Shown here: one piece after another, positions 6,819 through 15,355 of the stretch | Layout of the letters: the number at the start of each line of letters is the position of its first letter | Position numbering within the stretch: position 1 is the stretch's first letter | The notes under the pieces: generated by a model | Databases searched by the model: none | Told to the model about the DNA's origin: nothing | The model's input: the letters and a program-made list of their open reading frames with translations, nothing else | Assembly (NCBI GenBank): GCA_044225565.1 | Contig: JBGAIL010000046.1 | Location: forward strand, 1-28,217 | Direction: 5' to 3' | Length of the DNA stretch: 28,217 nucleotides | Source of the DNA: CAVXAE01 sp044225565 | Lineage (GTDB): Bacteria; Pseudomonadota; Gammaproteobacteria; Steroidobacterales; Steroidobacteraceae | Translations under genes and position numbers: made by a program

Positions 6819-9077
6819 GTGCAGAAGGAGCTACGTCTACTCATCCTGGAGGACCTGGCCACGGAGGCTGAGATGGCCGTGCGCCAGCTCCAGCAGGCTG
6901 GCATGGCCTGCCAGTGGCGCCGCGTCGAGCGCGAGCACGAGTTCCGTCGTGCGCTCGCGGACTGGCGGCCGGATGTCATCCTTTCGGACTTCACGCTCCC
7001 GCAGTTCGACGGCCTGGCGGCGCTCGCCGTCGCAGTCTCCGTCGCCCCCGAGATTCCTTTCATCTTCCTCTCCGGCACCATCGGCGAGGAGCGCGCCATC
7101 GAGGCCCTGAAGCGCGGTGCCGTCGATTATGTGCTGAAGACCAATCTGGCGCGCCTGGTGCCGGCGGTGCGCCGCGCGCTCGAGGATGTGGAATCCCGCC
7201 GCGCTCGCCGCGCGGCGGAGGAAAGGGTCGGGCGCCTGAGCCGCGTGTTGCAGATGCTTTCCGGCATCAACACCGCGGTGGTGCGCATTCGTGATCGCGA
7301 CGATCTGCTCAACGAAGCCTGCCGGCTAGCGCATCAGACAGGCGGATATGCCTTCGCATTCATCGCACTGGTCGATCCGGGCACGCGCACGGCCCGGCCC
7401 GTGGCGTGCGCAGGCGAGCGGTCCCAGACGCTGGTGGATGCGATCTTCACGGTCGCCGACTCCGCACTCAGCGACACCAGCGTCACCGGGCGGGTGCTGC
7501 GTACGGGTCAGGCCGTCGTCTGCGCGGACGATCTCGTCGCCAGGCCGTCTCCTGCGCCCTTGCCGATGCCACTCGGGAACCTGCCCACTGTCGCGTGCCT
7601 GCCTCTCGCGGTTGATGGCACGACCGTCGGCGCCTTCATGTTCGGCGCGCCCGAGCGTTGCAGCGTCAGCGAGGAAGAGCTGTTGCTGCTGCAGGAGGTG
7701 GCGTCGAACCTTTCGTTCGCGCTGCAATACCTCGAGAAGCAGGACGCGGTGCGATACCTGTCGTTCTTCGACCCGCTCACGGGACTGGCCAAGCGCTCAC
7801 TGCTCTGCGAGCGCCTGAGCCGCACGCTCGACGGATCGGCCAAGGAGGGCGAAGTTGCGGCGGCTGTGGTGGTGCTCGACATCGAGCACATGAGCGCGAT
7901 CAACGATTCCTTCGGCCGCCATACCGGTGATCTGCTCCTGCAGCGCATCGCGGATCGCCTCAAGCGTCATAGCGAGGAGACCGAGCAGCTCGCGCATCTC
8001 GGCGGCGGCACGTTCGTGATGGTCGTCCATGGCGAGGCGGCAAAGGGCGGCGTCCCCGCCATCCAGCAGCAGATCGACACGCTGTTCAACCGGTCCTTCG
8101 GCATCGACGGCAACGAGATCCTCGCCTCGGTGAAGACCGGCATCGCGGTCTATCCCGAGAACGGCCAGGACGCGAACACGCTGGTGCAGAACGCCGAAGC
8201 TGCGCTCAAGGCCGCCAAGTCCTCGGGCGAGAAATCGATGACGCACAGCCGCGAGATGAAGTCCGCGCTGGCCGAGCGGCGCGCGATGGAGCATCGGCTG
8301 CGCGTGGCGCTCGAGCAGAGCCAGTTCGTGCTGCATTACCAACCCAAGCTGCGCCTCTCCGATGGCCTCGTGACCGGCGTGGAAGCACTGCTGCGCTGGA
8401 TGGATCCGCAAAGAGGGCTCATCGCTCCGGGGCTGTTCCTGCCCACCCTGGAGGCCACGGGTCTCATCGCGCCCGTAGGCGATTGGGCGTTGACGCAGGC
8501 TGCCGAGGATGCGCGCCGCTGGCGCAAGCTGGGGCTCGCGCCGCTGCGGGTCGCGGTGAATGCCGCTCAGATCCAGCTCCGTCGCCGGGATTTCGCGTCC
8601 AGGGTGCTCGATGCCGCCGCAGACCTGCCCGCCGAGGAAGGCTGGGGCCTCGACATCGAGGTGGTGGAAGGTGCGTTGCTCGAGGACTCCGCGTGGTGCG
8701 TGCGCAGCCTGCGCCTGTTGCGCGGTGCCGGCGTTCACGTGGCCATCGACGACTTCGGCACCGGCTATTCTTCCCTGAGCCGTCTCTCCCAGCTGCCGGT
8801 GGATACGCTGAAGATCGACCGCTACTTCACCAGCCGGCTGCCCGGCGACAAGGGCAGCTGCACGCTCGTCACGACCATCATCGGGCTCGCGCGCGCGTTC
8901 AACATGACTACGGTGGCGGAGGGCGTCGAGACGCCCGAACAGCTCGGATATCTCGAGGCGGCGGGCTGCAACGAGTCACAGGGCTATCTGCACAGCAAGC
9001 CGCTGGCGGCCGAGGCTCTCGAGGAGTTCCTGAAGTCAGGCGCTCAGCCGCTCGCGGCGACCTTGGCCCGCAGGTAG
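6819..9077 (+). CDS. REC-GAF-GGDEF-EAL protein, probable c-di-GMP phosphodiesterase
   Basis: A 752-residue response regulator turning over cyclic di-GMP. The receiver domain (about residues 5-122) has phospho-acceptor Asp57 and Lys107. The GAF domain covers about 140-305. The GGDEF domain covers about 310-480, but its signature is degenerate: LGGGTF (394-399) replaces GGDEF, so cyclase activity is unlikely. The EAL domain covers about 495-740 and keeps its catalytic set: EAL 522-524, Asn581, Glu613, DDFGTGYSS with Asp644/Asp645, Lys665, Glu701 in AEGVET, and Gln721. A hydrolase regulated by phosphorylation and by the GAF ligand or degenerate GGDEF is inferred. I prefer the GTG at 6819 (gagg about 10 bases upstream, receiver starts at once) over the GTG at 6747. 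The 3' end overlaps the hybrid kinase gene tail-to-tail by 34 bases. Confidence 0.93.
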   Translation: MQKELRLLILEDLATEAEMAVRQLQQAGMACQWRRVEREHEFRRALADWRPDVILSDFTLPQFDGLAALAVAVSVAPEIPFIFLSGTIGEERAIEALKRGAVDYVLKTNLARLVPAVRRALEDVESRRARRAAEERVGRLSRVLQMLSGINTAVVRIRDRDDLLNEACRLAHQTGGYAFAFIALVDPGTRTARPVACAGERSQTLVDAIFTVADSALSDTSVTGRVLRTGQAVVCADDLVARPSPAPLPMPLGNLPTVACLPLAVDGTTVGAFMFGAPERCSVSEEELLLLQEVASNLSFALQYLEKQDAVRYLSFFDPLTGLAKRSLLCERLSRTLDGSAKEGEVAAAVVVLDIEHMSAINDSFGRHTGDLLLQRIADRLKRHSEETEQLAHLGGGTFVMVVHGEAAKGGVPAIQQQIDTLFNRSFGIDGNEILASVKTGIAVYPENGQDANTLVQNAEAALKAAKSSGEKSMTHSREMKSALAERRAMEHRLRVALEQSQFVLHYQPKLRLSDGLVTGVEALLRWMDPQRGLIAPGLFLPTLEATGLIAPVGDWALTQAAEDARRWRKLGLAPLRVAVNAAQIQLRRRDFASRVLDAAADLPAEEGWGLDIEVVEGALLEDSAWCVRSLRLLRGAGVHVAIDDFGTGYSSLSRLSQLPVDTLKIDRYFTSRLPGDKGSCTLVTTIIGLARAFNMTTVAEGVETPEQLGYLEAAGCNESQGYLHSKPLAAEALEEFLKSGAQPLAATLARR

Positions 9078-11482
9078 TCGATCGTTCTCGCGACTTCGCT
9101 GCGCACCGTGGCAGCGAGTGCTGCCACTCTCTCACCATCGCCCGCGCGCGCAGCTGCCTCGAGTTGTGAGGCGGCCACGCTGGCGGCCTTGGCGCGCAGG
9201 CTTGCGCTGGCGCCCTTCAGCGAATGAGCCTGGGCGCCCACGGTCGTGAAGTCCTTTCTTTCCAGCGCGTTCGTGATCGCGGCGAGCGTCTCGTCGCCGC
9301 TCGCGATGAAGATCTCCACCAGGTCGCGCGCCATGGCCGCGTCGCCTTCCGTGGACTGCAGCAGTGCGTGCCAGTCGACGGGCGGTTGCGAACGGTTGCC
9401 CTCGGCGGCTGCGGGCTCCGGATGCGCCGCGGCCAGTTTGCCGAAGTGACGCTCGAGGCAGGTCACGAGGAGCGAGCGGTCGAGCGGCTTGGTGAGATAG
9501 TCGTCCATGCCCGCGTCGAGGCATTTGACGTCGTCGCCCTTCATGGCGTGAGCCGTGAGCGCCACGATGGGAACGTGGCGCCCTGAAGACTCTTGCCTGC
9601 GGATCTCGCGCGTGGCGGCGTAGCCGTCCAGCATCGGCATCTGGCAGTCCATGAGGATCAGGTCGTAATGGCCGGCCTTCCAGGCGTCCACGGCTTCTCG
9701 GCCGTTGTTCACGACCTCCACTTCGATGCCGAGCTTCTCGAGCACCATGCGGGCGACCTTCTGGTTCACCGGATTGTCCTCGGCCAGCAGGATGCGGCGA
9801 TCGCCGTCGATGCGCACGGCCCGCACTTGATGTCGGGTGACCAGCGGCTGCGCGCGCTCTTTCCAGGATTCGGCGGAGCTCGACATCACCAGGCTCAGGC
9901 AGGCAGTGAGGTCCCGCCGCGTGATCGGCTTGACGAGGTAGGCAGCGAAGCCGAGGTCCGCGAAGCGCTGCGCATCGCCGCGGTGGCCCGCCGACGTGAG
10001 CAGCACGAGCCGCGTATGCGTGAGGTGGTTGTAGCTGCGGATCAGCTTGCCGAGCTGCTCGCCGTCACATTCCGGCATGTGGAAGTCGAGCAGCGCGACC
10101 TCGAAGGGCTCGTCGGCGAATGTGGCGTCCACGAGCTTCTGCAGCGCATCCTGCGCATTGCCGACGCATACGGCTTTCACGCCGCAGCTTTCGAGCTGGC
10201 CGCCGAGCACGCGCCGGTTGGTGGCGTTGTCGTCGACCACGAGCACGCGCAGGCCTTTCAGTGCCTCGTCCTGCGCATGGCGGTCGATGTGCCTGCGCTC
10301 GGCGATGCCGAAGCGTGCGGTGAACCAGAAAGTGGAGCCGGAACCTTCCGTGCTGTCCACGCCGGCTTCGCCACCCATGAGCTCCGCGAGGCGCCGCACG
10401 ATGGAGAGGCCCAGCCCCGTTCCGCCGAAGCGCCGTGTGGTGGAGGCATCCACCTGCGAGAAAGGCTGGAACAAGGTGTCCAGGCGGTCTCGCGGAATGC
10501 CTACGCCGGTGTCGCGCACCTCGCACCGAATGAGGGTACCGCCCTCATCGCTGGAGAGCAGCCGCACGTCGATGGCGACTTCCCCCTTCTCGGTGAACTT
10601 CACTCCGTTGCTACCGAGGTTCACCAGGATCTGGCGCAGGCGCGCCGGGTCGCCGGTCACCAGGTCCGGAACGGCAGGGTCGACGTGCGCGGTGAGCTCC
10701 AGGCTCTTCGCGTGGGCTTGCATGGCTAGCAGGCGCGCCACGTCCTCGACAGTGTCGCGCAGGTCCATCTCGATGCGTTCGAGATCGAGGCGGCCTGCCT
10801 CGATCTTCGAGAAGTCGAGGATGTCGTTGATGACCGTGAGCAGTGCGCTGGCGCTGTCACGGATGGTATCCATGTAATCGCGTTGGGCCGTATCGAGCTT
10901 CGTGTCGAGCAACAGCTCGGTCATGCCGAGCACGCCGTTCATCGGCGTGCGGATCTCGTGGCTCATGTTCGCGAGGAACTCGCTCTTGGCGCGGCTGGCG
11001 GCGGAAGCGGCTTCCTTGGCCTCGATGAGCTCCTGCTGATAACGGCGGTGCTCGGTCACGTCCTGCATGGAGCCCGAGATCCTGACGGGTCTGCCTTCTG
11101 CGTCGCGCTCGCATGCGGCGCGCGACCGGAACCAGCGGTATTCGCCGTTCTTGACGCGGACGCGGTATTCGATGTCGTAAGGGGCCTTTTCTTCCAGGCA
11201 GCGGCGGAAGGCCTCCTGCTGGGCGGCGCGGTCATCGGGATGCAGGAGGGCCAGGGCTTCCTCGCGGGTCGCGGGCGCTTCCTCTTCCGTGTAGCCCATC
11301 CGGTGGCGCCACTGTCCCGAGAGCCAGTAGCGACCGGTCGCCACCTCGTATTCCCACGGTCCATCGCTCGTGCCGCGAATCGAGCGCTCGTACCGTGCCA
11401 CCTCGGCTTCGGCGGCCTCGGCACGCGAAAGCGCGACCGCGAGGGCATCGTCCGGGGATGGAAGTGCTCGATTCGATGTCAT
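9044..11482 (-). CDS. BarA-type hybrid histidine kinase (PAS-HisKA-HATPase-REC-REC-Hpt)
   Basis: An 812-residue, soluble multi-step phosphorelay kinase. A short coiled-coil-like start (about residues 12-35) is followed by a PAS/PAC fold of the PAS_3 kind (about 35-147, with WFRSRAACERDAEGRPVRI). HisKA has the phospho-acceptor His175 in NMSHEIRTPMNGVLGM. HATPase_c covers about 275-392 (DTGVGIP, FGGTGLGLSI). The first receiver has Asp466 in LLDFHMP, the second Asp612 in LMDCQMPMLDG, and the C-terminal Hpt has His753 in AHSLKGASASL. No membrane segment is visible, so it senses a cytoplasmic signal, probably through PAS. The final response regulator is not identifiable here; the convergent REC-GAF-GGDEF-EAL protein is an attractive candidate by position only. 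Confidence 0.94.
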   Translation of the reverse strand: MTSNRALPSPDDALAVALSRAEAAEAEVARYERSIRGTSDGPWEYEVATGRYWLSGQWRHRMGYTEEEAPATREEALALLHPDDRAAQQEAFRRCLEEKAPYDIEYRVRVKNGEYRWFRSRAACERDAEGRPVRISGSMQDVTEHRRYQQELIEAKEAASAASRAKSEFLANMSHEIRTPMNGVLGMTELLLDTKLDTAQRDYMDTIRDSASALLTVINDILDFSKIEAGRLDLERIEMDLRDTVEDVARLLAMQAHAKSLELTAHVDPAVPDLVTGDPARLRQILVNLGSNGVKFTEKGEVAIDVRLLSSDEGGTLIRCEVRDTGVGIPRDRLDTLFQPFSQVDASTTRRFGGTGLGLSIVRRLAELMGGEAGVDSTEGSGSTFWFTARFGIAERRHIDRHAQDEALKGLRVLVVDDNATNRRVLGGQLESCGVKAVCVGNAQDALQKLVDATFADEPFEVALLDFHMPECDGEQLGKLIRSYNHLTHTRLVLLTSAGHRGDAQRFADLGFAAYLVKPITRRDLTACLSLVMSSSAESWKERAQPLVTRHQVRAVRIDGDRRILLAEDNPVNQKVARMVLEKLGIEVEVVNNGREAVDAWKAGHYDLILMDCQMPMLDGYAATREIRRQESSGRHVPIVALTAHAMKGDDVKCLDAGMDDYLTKPLDRSLLVTCLERHFGKLAAAHPEPAAAEGNRSQPPVDWHALLQSTEGDAAMARDLVEIFIASGDETLAAITNALERKDFTTVGAQAHSLKGASASLRAKAASVAASQLEAAARAGDGERVAALAATVRSEVARTIDYLRAKVAASG

Positions 11483-11590
11483 GTCGTCAGCCGCAAAAAT
11501 GCAAGAGTGACGTCCGACCTCGTCGCCACCGCCGAAGTCTGCGGGGGCGTCCCGGACGGGTCTGTGTGCGAGTCGTCAATCCCCCGGCGT

Positions 11591-11610
11591 CGTATGCGAA
11601 ACTGCATACG
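11591..11610. promoter_or_regulatory. Inverted repeat CGTATGC-N6-GCATACG between hybrid kinase and fhs
   Basis: A perfect 7-base dyad with a 6-base spacer (gaaact) in the 228-base divergent region 11483-11710. It lies about 110 bases upstream of each of the two start codons. It has no U-tract, so it is more like a regulator-binding site or a leader hairpin than a terminator. The binding protein is unknown. Confidence 0.4.
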
Positions 11611-11640
11611 TGACCGGATCCTCGCGGGAGACGGGATGTG

Positions 11641-11692
11641 ACACCTGTCTCATCGCGGGCCGGTTCCAGGGCTCGCATCACATGTCTTATCG
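11641..11692. repeat. Pair of imperfect 15-base direct repeats upstream of fhs
   Basis: ACACCTGTCTCATCG (11641-11655) and TCACATGTCTTATCG (11678-11692) match at 12 of 15 positions. Their starts are 37 bases apart, and the second ends 18 bases before the fhs start codon. The core GTCTCATC also occurs in the egtB upstream region near 6680. They may be binding sites of one regulator; the function is unproven. Confidence 0.3.
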
Positions 11693-11710
11693 GTCGCTGA
11701 GGGGGGACTC

Positions 11711-13396
11711 TTGAGCACGAAAGCCTTGAGCAACATCGAGATTGCGCAGCGTGCCACCATGCGGCCCATCACGGAGCTCGCCCGCGAGCGACTCGGCATC
11801 CCCGAGGAGCGGCTGGAGCCTTACGGGCGCTACAAGGCGAAGGTCGCACTGGATTATCTGGCATCCCTGGAAGACCGGCCCGACGGGCGCCTGGTGCTGG
11901 TGACCGCGATCTCGCCGACGCCGGCGGGCGAGGGCAAGACCACCACCACCGTGGGACTCGGGGACGCGCTCAACCGCATCGGCAGGAAGGCCATCATCTG
12001 CCTGCGCGAGCCGGCACTGGGGCCGGTGTTCGGCATGAAGGGCGGCGCGGCCGGCGGCGGCCATGCGCAGGTGGTGCCGATGGAAGACATCAACCTGCAC
12101 TTCACCGGTGACTTCTCGGCCATCGCTCACGCGAACAATCTCCTCGCGGCGCTCATCGACAACCACATCCATCAGGGCAACGAGCTCGGCTTCGACGTGC
12201 GCCGCATCACCTGGCGCCGCGTACTGGACGTGAACGACCGCGCCCTGCGGGACATCACCATCGCGCTCGGCGGAGCCGCCAATGGCTATCCGCGCCAGGA
12301 CGGCTTCGACATCGTGGTCGCATCGGAGGTGATGGCCATCTTCTGCCTGGCCACGAGCGTCCGCGACCTGAAGGAGCGTCTCGGACGCATCGTGGTGGGC
12401 TACACGAGGGAGCGCAAACCGATCCTGGCGAGCCAGCTCAAGGCGCACGGCGCCATGACCGCGCTGCTGCGCGATGCGCTCGCGCCCAATCTCGTGCAGA
12501 CGCTCGAGAACAACCCGGCGTTCATCCACGGCGGGCCGTTCGCGAACATCGCGCACGGTTGCAACTCGGTGATGGCGACACGGGCGGCCCTCAAGCTGGC
12601 GGACTACGTGGTCACCGAGGCAGGCTTCGGCGCCGATCTCGGCGCGGAGAAATTCGTGGACATCAAATGCCGCAAGGCCCATCTCACGCCATCGGCTGCC
12701 GTGGTCGTCGCCACGTTGCGGGCGCTCAAGTACCACGGTGGCGTGGACGTGAAGGAGGTCGGCAGGGAGGACCTTGCGGCGCTGGAGAAAGGTCTCGTAA
12801 ACCTCGAGCGGCACGTCCACAACGTGCGGGAGCATTACGGCCTGCAGGCCGTGGTCGCCATAAATCATCGGGCGGAGGACACCGAGGCGGAGACGCGCCT
12901 GCTCATCGATCGCATGGCGGTGCGCGGCGTGAAGGTGATTCCCGCACGGCATTTTGCCGAAGGGGGCAAAGGTGCGACGGATCTCGCGCATGAGGTGGTG
13001 CGGCTCTGCGAGCACCCGTCCGGATTTCGATACGTGTACCAGGAGACCGCACCGCTCTGGGAGAAGATGAAGGCCATCGCGACCAGCATCTACGGCGCGG
13101 CGGACATCACTGCGGACAGCCGCATCCGCGCGCAGATCGAGGAATACCAGCAGGCGGGCTACGGGCACTACCCGGTGTGCGTGGCGAAGACCCAATACTC
13201 CTTTTCCACGGATCCCAAGTTGCGGGGCGCGCCGAACGGCCACGTGGTGAACGTGCGCGAGGTGCGTCTCGCCGCGGGCGCGGAGTTCATCGTGATGATC
13301 TGCGGGGACATCATGACGATGCCGGGCCTTCCCAGGACACCCGCCGCGAGCTCCATCGACGTGGATGATTCCGGAAAGATCGTAGGACTATTCTGA
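11711..13396 (+). CDS. fhs: Formate--tetrahydrofolate ligase
   Basis: Makes 10-formyltetrahydrofolate from formate, ATP and THF, feeding purine synthesis and one-carbon metabolism, or running in reverse to release formate. The 561-residue length equals the family norm. Visible hallmarks are the P-loop TPAGEGKTTTTVGL (70-83), LREPALGPVFGMKGGAAGGG, the DINLHFTGDFSAI stretch, HGGPFANIAHGCNS, TEAGFGADLGAEKF and the C-terminal GDIMTMPGLPRTPAA. Translation probably starts at TTG 11711, preceded by a strong gaggggggac purine run; the weak start codon may limit output. It is monocistronic: a strong hairpin follows the stop at once. Many gammaproteobacteria rely on FolD instead; no other folate gene is adjacent. 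Confidence 0.97.
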   Translation: MSTKALSNIEIAQRATMRPITELARERLGIPEERLEPYGRYKAKVALDYLASLEDRPDGRLVLVTAISPTPAGEGKTTTTVGLGDALNRIGRKAIICLREPALGPVFGMKGGAAGGGHAQVVPMEDINLHFTGDFSAIAHANNLLAALIDNHIHQGNELGFDVRRITWRRVLDVNDRALRDITIALGGAANGYPRQDGFDIVVASEVMAIFCLATSVRDLKERLGRIVVGYTRERKPILASQLKAHGAMTALLRDALAPNLVQTLENNPAFIHGGPFANIAHGCNSVMATRAALKLADYVVTEAGFGADLGAEKFVDIKCRKAHLTPSAAVVVATLRALKYHGGVDVKEVGREDLAALEKGLVNLERHVHNVREHYGLQAVVAINHRAEDTEAETRLLIDRMAVRGVKVIPARHFAEGGKGATDLAHEVVRLCEHPSGFRYVYQETAPLWEKMKAIATSIYGAADITADSRIRAQIEEYQQAGYGHYPVCVAKTQYSFSTDPKLRGAPNGHVVNVREVRLAAGAEFIVMICGDIMTMPGLPRTPAASSIDVDDSGKIVGLF

Positions 13397-13401
13397 TAGC
13401 G

Positions 13402-13431
13402 CGACCCTGTCGCCCGACGGCGACAGGGTCG
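13402..13431 (+). terminator. Strong hairpin after fhs
   Basis: CGACCCTGTCGCC (13402-13414) pairs perfectly with GGCGACAGGGTCG (13419-13431) across the 4-base loop CGAC. The 13-bp stem begins a few bases after the fhs stop. The following bases (tggcccc) are not T-rich, so it may act as a terminator of the U-poor kind or as an mRNA 3'-end stabiliser. Confidence 0.75.
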
Positions 13432-13511
13432 TGGCCCCAAGTGCGCGGAAAGAGTGAACTTTTCCGGCCGTTCGTGCGTTCGAACACTGTAGTGCAAGAG
13501 AGGAGAGGCTC

Positions 13512-14138
13512 ATGCAAGCAGTGAACGACAACAACGACGCCCATCATTCGATGCCCGACAGCCCGCTGCTCGCGCGCAGCAGCCGGGCGCTCGTGGTCAT
13601 CGGGGTGCACGTTCTCGTGGTGTATCTCATCGCGACGAGCCTGGGCATCGTGAAGGCGCCGAGCTTCGTCAAGCCGATGGAAGCCACCATCATCGAGACG
13701 CAGCAGGAGCAGCCGAAGCCGGTCGAGGTCGTGAAGCCGGAGATCGAAGACCCGCAGCTCGACATCGCCCCGCCCGACACTCTGCCGATCCCCGAAGTGG
13801 AAGTGCCGGTCGAAGCCGTGTCCGAATCGCAGGTCGCGGCCGCGCCCGCCCAGGCCATGGAAGCGACGGAGCTCGCCGTGTCGAATCGCGTGGCGCCCGT
13901 CTATCCACCGGCGTCCCGCCGTGCGAACGAGCAGGGCGTGGTGAGCTTCCGCATCCTGGTGGACGAGCGGGGCAAGCCGCTCCAGGTGAACGTGCTCAAG
14001 AGCAGCGGCTTTCCGCGTCTCGACGAGGCCGCCGCGCAGGCGATCCGCAAGTGGACTTTCGTGCCGCCCACCCGCAACGGCGCGAAGGTGCAGTCCTGGT
14101 CGCGAGTGCAGGTGCGGTTCGAGCTCAACAACGCCTGA
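13512..14138 (+). CDS. TonB-family energy transducer protein
   Basis: A 208-residue periplasm-spanning protein that would transmit the proton-motive force to outer-membrane receptors. A short cytoplasmic N-terminus is followed by one membrane anchor (about residues 26-46, ALVVIGVHVLVVYLIATSLGI). Next comes a Pro/Glu/Val-rich spacer (about 60-110, with EVVKPEIEDPQ and PIPEVEVPVE), and a C-terminal TonB fold (about 122-206, RVAPVYPPASRRANEQGVVSF, KSSGFPRLDEAAAQAIRKW). The start ATG follows gagaggagagg. No exbB/exbD lies beside it, so it must borrow an ExbBD complex encoded elsewhere. It is flanked by the fhs hairpin upstream and by hemJ tail-to-tail downstream. Confidence 0.92.
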   Translation: MQAVNDNNDAHHSMPDSPLLARSSRALVVIGVHVLVVYLIATSLGIVKAPSFVKPMEATIIETQQEQPKPVEVVKPEIEDPQLDIAPPDTLPIPEVEVPVEAVSESQVAAAPAQAMEATELAVSNRVAPVYPPASRRANEQGVVSFRILVDERGKPLQVNVLKSSGFPRLDEAAAQAIRKWTFVPPTRNGAKVQSWSRVQVRFELNNA

Positions 14139-14171
14139 GGTCGCGGGGCCTGACGCCCGGATGCCGATGCA

Positions 14172-14597
14172 TCAAAGGCCGGGCTTGACGACGGCCAGCA
14201 CGACGATGGCGATCAGCAACAGGGCAGGGAGCTCGTTGAACCATCGGTACCAGCGCTGAGAGTGAGTGTTACCGCCGGTGCGCAGCGCCACCATGAGGCG
14301 GTAACACCAGAAATGGTAGCCGACGAGCAGCGCGACCAGGGCGAGCTTGGCGTGCAGCCATCCCGTCTCGAGGTAGGCGGGCGCCGCGGCGATCATCGCC
14401 ACGCCGAAGATCGCCGCCAGCGTGGCGCCGATGCTCATGATGATGAAGAGCTTGCGCTCCATCACCTCGAATCGCTCGATGCCCACGGCATCTGCCGCCG
14501 CGACGTGATAGATGAACAGGCGCGGCAGATAGAACAGCCCCGCGAACCAGGTGACCACGAACACGACGTGGAAGGCTTTCAGCCACAGGATCGTCAT
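14172..14597 (-). CDS. hemJ: Protoporphyrinogen IX oxidase HemJ
   Basis: Oxidises protoporphyrinogen IX to protoporphyrin IX, the step before iron insertion in haem synthesis, in the inner membrane. The 141-residue, four-helix protein begins with the family signature WLKAFHVVFVVTWFAGLFYLP, containing the conserved His10. It also carries WLHAKLALVALLVGYHFW (with Lys84) and ends RWFNELPALLLIAIVVLAVVKP. Its ATG overlaps, as ATGA, the stop that the anti-sigma gene would reach after frame correction. It is thus the third cistron after an ECF sigma factor and its anti-sigma, an unusual place for a haem gene. Length and signature are normal, so I consider it intact. Confidence 0.93.
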   Translation of the reverse strand: MTILWLKAFHVVFVVTWFAGLFYLPRLFIYHVAAADAVGIERFEVMERKLFIIMSIGATLAAIFGVAMIAAAPAYLETGWLHAKLALVALLVGYHFWCYRLMVALRTGGNTHSQRWYRWFNELPALLLIAIVVLAVVKPGL

Positions 14598-15355
14598 CGA
14601 TCGGCTCTCCAGTGTTTCTCGAGCGCAGCGCGCTCACCCGCGGCATCCAGCGGCTCGCCCTCTATCTCGCTCTCAATGATGGTGAGCAGCAGGCGCGGCA
14701 GGGCGGTGCCGGCCTGCTGAGCGCCGCCGCCTGCGCCGCGCTCGATCCCGGCCAGCGCGCGCGCACGGCCCATTCATCGCTCTCCTGGCACGCATGCCTG
14801 CGGTGCCGGAGCCGGCCGACAACGTGAATGTGCGGCAGTATGCCCCATTCCGCCGGGCCCGGAAGGTGAGCCCGACGTGCACCGCGGCTTCGGCCGGCTG
14901 GGTGCTTGCGAGCTGCGTCCTCAATGCGTCGGCCAATGCGCCATCAGCGAGGAGCTCCCACCCTGCTGCCTGAGCAGCCCGCTCCCGGGGCTGCTGTTCC
15001 ACACGGCGTGTCCGATCACCATGCCGAGCGCCACGCTGGCTGCGATTGCACTCCACTCCAGCCACGACCAGCCGCGACGTGAGCCCGCTGCCTTCGCCGC
15101 ACGCGCGCGTTCGAAGTCGCTGATGGCGGCGCTTTCACGATGCGATTCCAGCACTCGCGCCAGCCGGTCGGGCACGGGTTCCTGAAGCACTCCACCGAAA
15201 GCCGCACTCAGGCGCACCTTCGTGTCGCGCATGCGCTGGGCGCGAGCAGCGAGCTGCGGCTGTGTAGCCATGGCGGCTTCGAGCTCCTCGCGCACCGCAG
15301 GATCCAGCTCGCCGTCGACGTAAGCGCCGAGGATCTCGTCCGTGGGTTCCATCAT
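14594..15355 (-). pseudogene. Anti-sigma factor gene with three apparent frame breaks
   Basis: Membrane anti-sigma factor paired with the ECF sigma gene upstream, which it would hold inactive. The uninterrupted part (15355 down to a stop at 14921, 144 residues) contains the typical AYVDGELDP start, a helical sigma-binding domain without a zinc-binding His-Cys motif, and one membrane segment (LEWSAIAASVALGMVIGHAV). The periplasmic part continues only in other frames: GWELLADGALADAL and TFRARRNGAYCRTFTL after a missing base near 14960, then ACQESDEWAV after a missing G near 14793. Last comes LAGIERGAGGG through EGEPLDAAGERAALEKHW after an indel in the CG repeat near 14754-14765. The rebuilt frame stops at 14594, overlapping the hemJ ATG, which supports it as the true end. 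Its start overlaps the sigma factor stop (ATGA). Confidence 0.78.

Noticed and set aside
11687..13243. 518-codon open frame opposite fhs on the minus strand
   Set aside because: Antisense shadow of a clearly identified gene in high-GC DNA; its translation is His/Arg/Val-rich with no domain.
14155..14184. GCCCGG/CCGGGC hairpin between the TonB-like gene and hemJ
   Set aside because: Only 6 bp with an 18-base loop and one arm inside hemJ; too weak to call a terminator.
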